Below are positions 1-8,210 of a DNA stretch of 64,000 nt, one piece after another. A model generated the notes under the pieces. It did no database searches and was not told the DNA's origin. It saw only the letters and a program-made list of their open reading frames with translations. Source of the DNA: Psychrobacter cibarius (GTDB taxonomy: Bacteria; Pseudomonadota; Gammaproteobacteria; Pseudomonadales; Moraxellaceae). The stretch covers positions 152,930-216,929 of the forward strand of contig NZ_JABASQ010000004.1 in NCBI RefSeq assembly GCF_016107535.1, given 5' to 3'. The position numbers and the translations under genes were made by a program. The first letter of the stretch is position 1. Each line of letters begins with the position of its first letter.

Positions 1-108
1 ATTTTTATGTCTCATATTTGACAACGCGTGCTATCAGCACTGCTGACAAAAGCAACGCTTAATCAATATTTTTTCAAACTCTTTATTCAAAATCTAAATA
101 TCAGCGGC

Positions 109-1485
109 TCAGTATAAGCCGCGCCCATCTTCGGGCTTAAGTCGTAAGAAGTACAGCCCCGAGAGAATGGTCAAGACCCCAAGTATCCAATAGGTGGTTT
201 GAAACGCTGTCAGCGTATCCATTTGTAGGCGCTCACGTAACAGCGTCAGTACCGCTGCCCCAAAAGCAATACCGAAACTAATCGCTAACTGCTGATTGAC
301 CGCCATCAAGCTATTGCCGCTACTGGTTTGAGCGCCTTCTAAATCACCGATAGTAATCGTATTCATCGCGCTGAATTGCATAGAATTACAAGCGCCCATT
401 ATGGTCAAAATAGGGATAAACCATAACCACTGTGAGGCATCGGTAAACTGTGCCAACACAATGATGAGAGTGCCCATCAAAAACGTGTTGAAGACCAGCA
501 CTTTGCGATAAGTATAACGCTGAATAATTTTACTGACCCAGGGTTTAATCCCGATAGCACCGACTGCGATGGGCGCGAGTAGCCAACCTGCCTGCGATGG
601 TGAATATTCAAACACCACTTGCAGCAACAGCGGCAGCAAAAACGGTACAGCGCTAATACCTAAGCGCGTGAATAGGTTACCAGTGATGCCAATACGAAAG
701 GTGCGAATGTCAAACAAACTCAAGGGGAACAACGGTGCTTGACGACGCTTGGCGTGCCAGATATAAGCGCCGATCAATAAACTGGCCACCAAACTAAGCA
801 GCAACCCATAAAACCCTCGACCAGTCTGTGAGCCGAACTCTACAGCAAGCGTAAACCCACAAGCAGCGGCGGCAAACAATAAAAATCCTGTCCAATCAAG
901 CCGCTTGGTATCCTCAAATAGTGCGGGAACCAGTTTTTTGCCCATGATAAAACCAAAAATGCCCATCGGTATATTGATCAAAAATATCCAATGCCAACTG
1001 GTATATTGTACGATATAGCCACCTAAGACCGGTCCTACTAGCGGTGCTACCAAAGCAGGAATTACCGCAAAGTTCATGACGGTCAGCAGCTTATTGCGTG
1101 GGTAGGATTTGACCAATATTAAGCGAGCCACAGGCGTCATCATCGCCCCGCCAATACCTTGTATAACCCGTGAACCAATCAAAAAATCCAACGTTGGTGA
1201 CGCAGCACATAGTAGTGAGCCAATACAAAAGATAATAATCGCTGCCAAAAATACTCGGCGCGTGCCGTATTTATCCGCCAAAAAACCACTGATGGGAATA
1301 AATATGGCCAAAGTTAGCGCATAACTGATCACCGCCCACTGCATTTTTAATGGAGACTCACCCAGCGCCTGTGCCATCTGCGGTAATGAGGTATTTAGTA
1401 TAGTGGCATCCAAAATTTGCATAAATAGCGCCACCGCTAGCACATAGGGCAAGTATTTATCTTGTGTCGGGGTTAGCGTTACCAT
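109..1485 (-). CDS. MFS drug:proton antiporter, DHA2 family (EmrB/QacA, MdtD-like)
   Basis: A 458-residue inner-membrane protein made almost entirely of hydrophobic helices, consistent with the 14-segment DHA2 group of the major facilitator superfamily. Residues 25-35 (LDATILNTSLP) are the TM1 motif typical of this group. Residues 67-77 (GFLADKYGTRR) are MFS motif A in the loop between TM2 and TM3. The family expels cationic or amphipathic drugs using the proton gradient; MdtD of E. coli is the closest type I recognise. No membrane-fusion partner (EmrA-like) is adjacent, so it probably works alone. The gene is monocistronic. The substrate cannot be told from sequence. Confidence 0.88.
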   Translation of the reverse strand: MVTLTPTQDKYLPYVLAVALFMQILDATILNTSLPQMAQALGESPLKMQWAVISYALTLAIFIPISGFLADKYGTRRVFLAAIIIFCIGSLLCAASPTLDFLIGSRVIQGIGGAMMTPVARLILVKSYPRNKLLTVMNFAVIPALVAPLVGPVLGGYIVQYTSWHWIFLINIPMGIFGFIMGKKLVPALFEDTKRLDWTGFLLFAAAACGFTLAVEFGSQTGRGFYGLLLSLVASLLIGAYIWHAKRRQAPLFPLSLFDIRTFRIGITGNLFTRLGISAVPFLLPLLLQVVFEYSPSQAGWLLAPIAVGAIGIKPWVSKIIQRYTYRKVLVFNTFLMGTLIIVLAQFTDASQWLWFIPILTIMGACNSMQFSAMNTITIGDLEGAQTSSGNSLMAVNQQLAISFGIAFGAAVLTLLRERLQMDTLTAFQTTYWILGVLTILSGLYFLRLKPEDGRGLY

Positions 1486-1840
1486 GTAAATCTCATTAGA
1501 TATCCCATCATAAAATGAACAAAATAGTCTATTGACGACTAATTCGCTATACCAACCGAGTAGTATAAGAAAGACTCAATCATAATAAAAGGGAATCAAA
1601 GTAACGGCTGGCGGTTGAGGTTATAAAATTCTGTGCTTAGAGGTAATAATATTAACACTGCTTACAAGAGAGGGCTTTAATATCAGGGTTGGTTATCGTT
1701 ATAGTAAACCCTCGCTAACGACTTAAGCCAATAGATAAGCAATACAGCCAATCTCATCTCAATCATATGAGATGGAATTGACTACCGACGATATAAGTAG
1801 AAGCATCAACAATACGATAAAGATAAACTGAGGATATATT
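1486..1840. other. Intergenic region between divergent genes
   Basis: This AT-rich spacer lies between the divergently transcribed efflux pump and glutathione transferase genes and must hold both promoters. I see no convincing ORF, RNA gene or repeat. The YghU-type gene has a plausible ribosome site (GAGGA) just before its ATG. Confidence 0.5.
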
Positions 1841-2695
1841 ATGAGTCAGGAAAATAACAAAGCTTGCAATCATACCGATGGGCAAAACGATAAATATGTC
1901 CCGCCAAAGGTTTGGACGCAGGACAAAGAAAACGGTGGTAAGTTTGCCAGTATCAATCGCCCAACAGCGGGTGCGCGCTATGAGAAAGCGCTGCCAGTAG
2001 GCGATGCGCCATTACAGCTGTACTCATTGAATACGCCAAATGGCGTCAAGGTTAATATCCTGTTAGAAGAGCTTGCCGAGATTGGTGTTAAAGGTGCTGA
2101 ATATGATGCCTATAAAATTGATATCTCTCAAGGAGAGCAGTTTGGTTCTGGCTTTGTAGCAATAAACCCTAACTCAAAAATTCCAGCCTTGGTTGATCAT
2201 TCTGCCGATATAGCTGGCGAGCCGATAGCGCTTTTCGAGTCTGGTGCTATCTTGATGTATCTGGCAGAAAAATTTGACCAATTTATGCCTTTGTCACTTG
2301 GCAAAGCACGGGCAGAGTGTTTGTCTTGGGTCATGTGGCAGATGGGTAGTGCGCCTTTCTTAGGTGGCGGCTTCGGACATTTTTATGCTTATGCACCTGA
2401 ACCGCTAGAGTACCCGATCAACCGCTATACCATGGAAACCAAACGCCAGCTCGATGTGCTGGATACCCATCTAAAAGACAGCACATATATGTGTGGCAAC
2501 AACGAAGCCGATTATAATATTGCAGATATGATTATTTGGGCATGGTATGGACAATTGGTGCTTGGAAAGCTTTATGACGCTGCCGAATTCCTGCAAGTTG
2601 ATGACTACAAGCATGTAAAGCGTTGGGCACAGGCAATTGCTGAACGTCCAGCCGTTAAGCGTGCCGTAGACTTGTCATTAAAGCCTATTGACTAA
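1841..2695 (+). CDS. yghU: Glutathione S-transferase, YghU type (nu class)
   Basis: A 284-residue cytosolic protein with an N-terminal thioredoxin-like domain and a C-terminal all-helical domain. It has the YghU/Ure2-like N-terminal extension before the fold and the TPNGVK segment (residues 65-70), where YghU-type enzymes place the Thr and Asn that contact glutathione. NPNSKIPALVDH near residue 110 holds the cis-proline of the GSH site. YghU-family enzymes reduce disulfides and organic hydroperoxides using two bound glutathiones. Length matches E. coli YghU (288). It is a single-gene unit closed by a strong terminator 25 bases downstream. Confidence 0.9.
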   Translation: MSQENNKACNHTDGQNDKYVPPKVWTQDKENGGKFASINRPTAGARYEKALPVGDAPLQLYSLNTPNGVKVNILLEELAEIGVKGAEYDAYKIDISQGEQFGSGFVAINPNSKIPALVDHSADIAGEPIALFESGAILMYLAEKFDQFMPLSLGKARAECLSWVMWQMGSAPFLGGGFGHFYAYAPEPLEYPINRYTMETKRQLDVLDTHLKDSTYMCGNNEADYNIADMIIWAWYGQLVLGKLYDAAEFLQVDDYKHVKRWAQAIAERPAVKRAVDLSLKPID

Positions 2696-2720
2696 ACCTA
2701 TCGATAACATACGCATTAAT

Positions 2721-2766
2721 AAAATCAAGGCTGATAGGCTATTTGCTTATCAGCCTTGATTTTATC
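2721..2766 (+). terminator. Rho-independent terminator after yghU
   Basis: A perfect 16-bp inverted repeat (2721-2736 and 2748-2763) with an 11-base loop, rich in A on the left arm and T on the right, so it could also work in reverse. Confidence 0.8.
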
Positions 2767-3243
2767 CGACATCTTGCTATTCTATATTCATATATGGTTA
2801 TATTAAAATAGAGATATACTTACCTGTTTACACAATGATACATTAGTACAACAGATAGAAACCTTAGTACGTTAAGATAGCTTGAGTGCCTCAAGCAGAT
2901 AGCACCTTAATAAGCGGGTATTTGTACTGCTCATTTAATTGGCTCAATACCATTGGGATACCAGTAAGGCGAATAGAGCGACTTATAATAGACTGAGTAA
3001 GTCACACAGAATATTTGATTGAAATAAGATTGACTATATTGATGGATAATGATTATGAAGGATGATAACCGTAAACGGATCAACTTCTCACGACAGGCGA
3101 TGGCTAGCGAATTAAAAGTTATTAATACTAAACTCAGCGCCATTCATAACGATCAACAGATAGATGCTAATCGATACTCAATATTGCAATACAAAGCCAA
3201 CTTAACCACCCATCCTAAAAAAATAAAAAAGATACTCTTATTG
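2767..3243. other. Intergenic region, no gene seen
   Basis: About 480 AT-rich bases between the yghU terminator and the DUF1176 gene. An open frame runs into the downstream gene from 3049, but that stretch lacks a ribosome site and has no family-like composition. It is better read as leader. Confidence 0.4.
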
Positions 3244-4326
3244 ATGATAAAAAATAAAATACGATTACCTATGTTTGCTGCTATCAGCGCAGCTTTATTT
3301 AGTACAGCGACGATGGCCAGCAATGGCGTTGAATTTACCAATCAAGACTGGCAAGTAGTCTGCGACAATACCCGTACGTGCCGGCTGGCAGGCTATCAAG
3401 CAGAAAACAATAGTGAATTTCCTATATCGGTATTGCTCATACGCCGTGCAGGCGCAAATGCTGGTGTGGATGGCAAGGTAAAGCTGGGCGGTGCTAAAGA
3501 AAGCTCATCTAAAGCCTTGATGCAACTTGGCAATCGTCATCGTATATCGTTGTTCATCAATGGTAGAGACTATGGCGAAACCAAGCCGTTTTCAACTGCA
3601 GCAGGTAATGCTGATCTGACCCCAACACAAGTCACAGCGCTACTAGAAGCACTGACTAAGTCAAGCAAAATTGAGCTAGTGCTACGTAACTCACGCTGGC
3701 AACTCTCTGATAAAGGGGCTAGCGCCGTCATGCTCAAAGCAGATGAAGCCCAAGGTCGAGTAGGGACATCATCTGCCTTTATCAATACTGATGGTGCCGC
3801 CAAATCAAATAGCACTGTATTGTCACCCAAGTCCGCACCAAAACTGCACTTTGTGGCGCCCAATCCGAAAGCCGTCGCTAGTGACAATAGAAAGTTTGTG
3901 ATGAAATCGTCGCAGCTAGCGGCGCTGATGAAAAGTACGATGAAAGATGCGGATAGTGACTGTCCCAATCTATCAGATAAATCACCATGGCGTGTGAGCC
4001 GACTGAATGGCTCACAGCTGTTGGCACAACACGATTGCTGGACAGGTGCTTATAATACTGGTGCAGGTATCTGGGTCATCAATGACAGTAAACCTTATAA
4101 ACCGACATTGGTAACCACCAACGCCACTGGCTATGATAAGGGTAAAATCACTTCCGTACAAAAAGGTCGCGGCATTGGTGATTGTTTAACCAAGACTGAT
4201 TGGGTATGGACAGGTAAGGCATTTGAAAAAAGCCATGAAAGTACCACAGGACTTTGCCGTATGATTGAAGCGGGCGGTGCGTGGCAGCTGCCGACGTATG
4301 TCACTGAAGTTAAAATGGTGCGATAG
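3244..4326 (+). CDS. DUF1176-family periplasmic protein
   Basis: I place the start at 3244 because the protein then opens with a clean signal peptide (basic MIKNKIR, a hydrophobic stretch, cleavage near ATMA-S), giving about 360 residues. A start at 3049 would bury that signal 65 residues inside. The mature part begins with the DUF1176-like pattern (WQVVCDNTRTCRLAGYQ) and has cysteines spread along it, compatible with disulfides in the periplasm. The family has no established function. The gene stands alone. Confidence 0.8.
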   Translation: MIKNKIRLPMFAAISAALFSTATMASNGVEFTNQDWQVVCDNTRTCRLAGYQAENNSEFPISVLLIRRAGANAGVDGKVKLGGAKESSSKALMQLGNRHRISLFINGRDYGETKPFSTAAGNADLTPTQVTALLEALTKSSKIELVLRNSRWQLSDKGASAVMLKADEAQGRVGTSSAFINTDGAAKSNSTVLSPKSAPKLHFVAPNPKAVASDNRKFVMKSSQLAALMKSTMKDADSDCPNLSDKSPWRVSRLNGSQLLAQHDCWTGAYNTGAGIWVINDSKPYKPTLVTTNATGYDKGKITSVQKGRGIGDCLTKTDWVWTGKAFEKSHESTTGLCRMIEAGGAWQLPTYVTEVKMVR

Positions 4327-4909
4327 CCGCCAATAATACTGCTGATTGTCTTATTACTCAGCATATTGAATGCGTACATCTATAAGTAATTTTGCTTTAT
4401 TTACCGAGAAATTTAATAAATAGCTACATATAATATTTTATTGTGCTATACTGCGTCGCCACGTTAGCTTAGGCTTTCGTGAATTATGAGATTGATAACA
4501 TCGCCTGCGATTTTGGGTCTAGGATGACCATAAGTAATTGTTGCCGATGATTTTGTGTACTTGAATAACCTGTCATGAAAATAGCAGTTATTTTTGACTC
4601 ATATCTTATCTACCGAACCATAAATGTGGTTTAAATTGGTTGTTATTCGCGATTATTTGCTTTGGACAAAGCATTAATAATACGCTTATATCAAACAAGG
4701 ATGAGACACTCGGCACTACCACCAAAATACGTCAGACAGCACGAACGCATTTATTGTAGAGGCTCTAAGCTTTATTGGCTTGGCTTCTGATTATCGACAC
4801 TTACATGTGGTCCGGTAATTCTTTAATAAAGGCAGCGTGGTGAACGGTTATCAGTGGTATGCATCAAGCTTGCTGAATTTACAGCAACTTATACTTACCA
4901 AGGATTCTC
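4327..4909 (+). promoter_or_regulatory. Long leader region upstream of the DEAD-box helicase
   Basis: There is no ORF of note for about 580 bases. A -10-like TATACT lies near 4446-4451, which would give a leader of roughly 450 bases if used. Cold-shock helicase mRNAs of the DeaD/CsdA type in other bacteria have long structured leaders, and this would fit. No specific RNA element was recognised, so the regulatory reading is inference. Confidence 0.3.
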
Positions 4910-6577
4910 ATGACTGATATTTTATCTGCAATCGCCGCTGAAAACGGCATCATCGAAAACACTGACACTCCAAATACTGATACTAATAATCAAGCGGCTA
5001 CTACTGACGCGACTGATGAAGATCAAATTACCTTTGCTGAACTAGACATTGCCAAGCCGATTTTGACCGCGCTTGATCGCAGTGGTTATACCAATCCAAC
5101 CCCTATCCAAGCACAAGCGATTCCTTTTGCTCTAGCAGGTCGTGACTTACTATTGTCTGCGCAAACCGGTAGTGGTAAAACAGCGGCATTCGTTATCCCT
5201 GTACTTGACCGTTTAAGCCGTGCCACTAGCTTTGATAAACTAACTAAAGCCCTTATCTTAACGCCAACGCGTGAACTTGCTCAGCAAGTACATGATAGCG
5301 TACGTACTTATTCTAAAGATATGCGTGGTCTATTCTGCGTACCTTTAGTTGGCGGCGCACCATACAATGGTCAGATCACTGCGTTGAAAAAAGGCGTTCA
5401 AGTTATCGTTGCGACCCCAGGTCGTCTACTTGACCATATCAATGCTGGTCGTGTTGACTTATCAAGCCTAGAAATTTTGGTCCTTGATGAAGCTGACCGT
5501 ATGCTAGACATGGGTTTTGCTGATGACATCAGTGACATCCTTCGTGCCGCACCAATTGATCGTCAAACGATCATGTGTTCTGCAACTTGGGATGGCCCAG
5601 TAGGTAAAATCGCTGCCAGCTTCACTAAGAACCCTGAGCGTGTATCAATCAAAGTAGAATCTGCACACATCGAAGAAAAAGTGTACTACTGTGATGATTT
5701 TGATCATAAAAACCGTTTGCTTGACAAAATCGTTTGCCAGCAAGATATGGAACAGATCATTATCTTTGCTGCTACCAAACGTAGCACTGAAAAACTGGCC
5801 AAACAGCTACAAGAAGCAGGTCATAAAGCCAGCTTCCTACATGGTGATTTGCCACAAAGCAAGCGTAACCGTATCGTTCAAGACTTGCGTAATGGTAAAG
5901 TTAAAATCCTAGTAGCGACTGACGTTGCTGCTCGTGGTCTAGATATCCCAGCTATCTCGCACGTTATTAACTATGATCTTCCACGTCAGACTGAAGATTA
6001 CGTCCATCGTATCGGTCGTTGTGGTCGTGCTGGTCGTACTGGTATCGCTATCAGCTTATGTAGCATGGATGATCGTCCACAGCTAAACGCTATCAACCGT
6101 TATTTAGATCGCAAAATGGAAGTATGTATCATCGAAGGCATGGAGCCTAAGAAGACTTATGTACCTAGCGAAAATAAAGGTAATGGTCGTGGCCGTGGTC
6201 GCGGTCGTTCAAACGGCGGCGGTGGTAATGGTCAAGGCCGTGGTCGCGCGGGTGGTGGTTATCAAGGTAATCCTGCTAATGCTCGCGGTCGTTCAAGCGA
6301 CAGCTCATCAACTGGTCAACGCGCTAGCAATGACAGCGGTTATCAAGGTAAGCCACGTGACACGTCAGGCAAGCCAAATGAGCGTTCAGGTGGCAAGCCG
6401 TATCAAGGCAAGCGCACTGGTGCTCCTAGCCGCGGCGATAGCACTGGCGTTCCACGTGGTGAGCGTGCTGCAACAGGTCGTGGTCGTCCAAGTGGCAGCC
6501 AAGGTCGCCCAGCAGGTCGTTCTGACAGCCGTGGTCAAGGTCGTCCAAACGGCGGCAACCGTGGTAACAACTCGTAA
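4910..6577 (+). CDS. DEAD-box ATP-dependent RNA helicase with RGG-rich tail
   Basis: All core motifs are visible: Q motif (TPIQAQ, near 64), motif I AQTGSGKT (84-91), Ia PTRELAQ, Ib TPGR, DEAD (193-196), SAT (near 224), ARGLD (341-345) and HRIGRCGRAGR (366-376). After about residue 425 comes a 130-residue basic, glycine-rich tail with many RG/GR and YQGK repeats, typical of RNA-binding tails in RhlE/CsdA-like helicases of psychrophiles. The enzyme unwinds RNA duplexes in ribosome assembly and mRNA turnover, usually cold-induced. I cannot say whether it is the RhlE, SrmB or DeaD orthologue. It is monocistronic, with a long upstream leader and a strong terminator. Confidence 0.95.
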   Translation: MTDILSAIAAENGIIENTDTPNTDTNNQAATTDATDEDQITFAELDIAKPILTALDRSGYTNPTPIQAQAIPFALAGRDLLLSAQTGSGKTAAFVIPVLDRLSRATSFDKLTKALILTPTRELAQQVHDSVRTYSKDMRGLFCVPLVGGAPYNGQITALKKGVQVIVATPGRLLDHINAGRVDLSSLEILVLDEADRMLDMGFADDISDILRAAPIDRQTIMCSATWDGPVGKIAASFTKNPERVSIKVESAHIEEKVYYCDDFDHKNRLLDKIVCQQDMEQIIIFAATKRSTEKLAKQLQEAGHKASFLHGDLPQSKRNRIVQDLRNGKVKILVATDVAARGLDIPAISHVINYDLPRQTEDYVHRIGRCGRAGRTGIAISLCSMDDRPQLNAINRYLDRKMEVCIIEGMEPKKTYVPSENKGNGRGRGRGRSNGGGGNGQGRGRAGGGYQGNPANARGRSSDSSSTGQRASNDSGYQGKPRDTSGKPNERSGGKPYQGKRTGAPSRGDSTGVPRGERAATGRGRPSGSQGRPAGRSDSRGQGRPNGGNRGNNS

Positions 6578-6634
6578 TACTGTTATATTTGGTGATTAAA
6601 ATTATTAATTACTTGATCGCCTAAAGATAGCACT

Positions 6635-6667
6635 AAAAAGCCAGATACTCGTTATCTGGCTTTTTTG
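6635..6667 (+). terminator. Rho-independent terminator after the helicase
   Basis: A 13-bp stem (6635-6647 with 6653-6665) and a 5-base loop, with T-run continuing to 6666. Confidence 0.85.
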
Positions 6668-6752
6668 TGTTTATTCGATCGCTGCTTGCGCGTTTTTTTC
6701 GCCTTGTCTATACTAACAAGCTTTTATTCATCGTGTGCTGCGGAGCTATTTG

Positions 6753-7997
6753 ATGCCCGATATTTCTCATTTAACTATTGATAGCCTGCCATTGGCTTTT
6801 GGCATCATTATGGCCATTATCGGTTTGGTTTTTTATACCCAAGGATTACCCGGTAAATTCTGGCAGCGCTTTTATGCGGTATTGCCGGGTATTGTGCTGT
6901 GCTGCTTTATCCCTGCAACGCTTAATAGTTTAGGCGTCTTCGCTGACGGTATCGGCTCACAGATTTATGGCTTTACTGCCACGTATCTGTTGCCAGCAAG
7001 TTTGCTGTTAATGACCTTATCGATGGATGTACCGGAGATATTGGGGCTAGGCTGGAAAGCCATCGCCATGTTTTTTGCTGCTAGTATCGCGATTATTATT
7101 AGTGGTCCAATAAGCTTAGGTGTCGCTAAATGGATATCGCCTGAGATGTTTACTGATGACACGCTATGGCGTGGGTTTTCGGCGGTGGCGGGTAGCTGGA
7201 TCGGCGGCGCGGCAAATCAAGCAGCGATGAAAGAGTTGTTTGGCGTCAGTGATGATTTATTTGGGATGATGATTTTGGTCGATACCACCAATGCTTCATT
7301 ATGGTTATTGGCTATCTTGGTATTGGCGAAGCATAGCGATAAGATAGATAGGCTATTGAGGGCAGACACCAGTAGTATTGATAAAGTGATTAAGGCGGTT
7401 GAGAATTATGAGCGTGACAATGCTCGTCCAGCAACTTTAAATGACTTGATGGTGATGTTTGGCTTATGCTTTGCTATGGTGGGTGTCGCACACTTTGTTG
7501 GTGGGCAAATTGCAGGGTTTTTTGCGCCCTATAGCTGGGCAGTACAATATAGCTTTGCCAGCTCATTCTTTTGGATGGTTGTGATTATAACCTTGATAGG
7601 GGTTATTTTTTCCTTTACCAAGATTCGTAGGCTCGACCATGTGGGCGCTTCCAAAATTGGTACGGTATTTATCTTTATCTTAATTGCTGCCATTGGTATG
7701 CAAATCAATCTTGCGGGTATCGTTTCGCAATGGCGACTGCTCCTTATTGGTTTATTATGGATGAGCATTCACGTTGTCATTATCTTTGCTGTGGCTAGGA
7801 TGATTCGTGCGCCGTTTTTCTTTTTGGCAGTCGGCTCCAATGCCAATACTGGCGGTGCCTCATCAGCACCCATTGTCGCAACAGCGTTTCACCCATCGCT
7901 TGCACCTGTGGGTGTGTTTTTGGGTATTATGGGCTATGCGGTGGGTACGTTTGGCGGGTATATCAGTACCCAATTGATGCGCTTGGTAGTGGGTTAG
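6753..7997 (+). CDS. DUF819 family integral membrane protein
   Basis: A protein of about 414 residues with many hydrophobic segments and the DUF819 (YjcL-like) pattern, including a GSWIGGAANQAAMKE loop and a second glycine-rich SNANTGGASSAP repeat loop near the end. This duplicated arrangement is reminiscent of inverted-repeat secondary transporters. The start at 6753 is preferred over the upstream GTG at 6735 because a CGGAG ribosome site sits 7 bases before it. The substrate is unknown. Single gene with its own terminator. Confidence 0.85.
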   Translation: MPDISHLTIDSLPLAFGIIMAIIGLVFYTQGLPGKFWQRFYAVLPGIVLCCFIPATLNSLGVFADGIGSQIYGFTATYLLPASLLLMTLSMDVPEILGLGWKAIAMFFAASIAIIISGPISLGVAKWISPEMFTDDTLWRGFSAVAGSWIGGAANQAAMKELFGVSDDLFGMMILVDTTNASLWLLAILVLAKHSDKIDRLLRADTSSIDKVIKAVENYERDNARPATLNDLMVMFGLCFAMVGVAHFVGGQIAGFFAPYSWAVQYSFASSFFWMVVIITLIGVIFSFTKIRRLDHVGASKIGTVFIFILIAAIGMQINLAGIVSQWRLLLIGLLWMSIHVVIIFAVARMIRAPFFFLAVGSNANTGGASSAPIVATAFHPSLAPVGVFLGIMGYAVGTFGGYISTQLMRLVVG

Positions 7998-8033
7998 TAT
8001 TTAGGTTATCCATATTCTGATAGCATTTTTTCC

Positions 8034-8067
8034 TCAAAAAACCTGCAATGATTGCGGGTTTTTTTAT
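8034..8067 (+). terminator. Rho-independent terminator after the DUF819 gene
   Basis: A-rich left arm, AACCTGCAAT paired with ATTGCGGGTT, followed by a seven-T run. Confidence 0.85.
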
Positions 8068-8210
8068 TATAAGGTGCCTAATGACTTAAGTTGTCGTTTT
8101 GTCTATCTATGCTATGGATATGTAAGCCTTGCCAAGCCCTGACATCAGTACGTGTTAACATTTGCACCACTTATAAAAATAACCACAAATTCGTTAGGAA
8201 CAGTAGCGCT

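Noticed and set aside
3049..3243. Upstream extension of the DUF1176 protein
   Set aside because: Would bury a textbook signal peptide 65 residues inside the protein; start at 3244 is far better.
6159..6599. 146-codon + frame rich in Val/Ala over the helicase tail
   Set aside because: Artefact of the repetitive GGT/CGT-rich RGG coding sequence in another frame; no ribosome site or family features.
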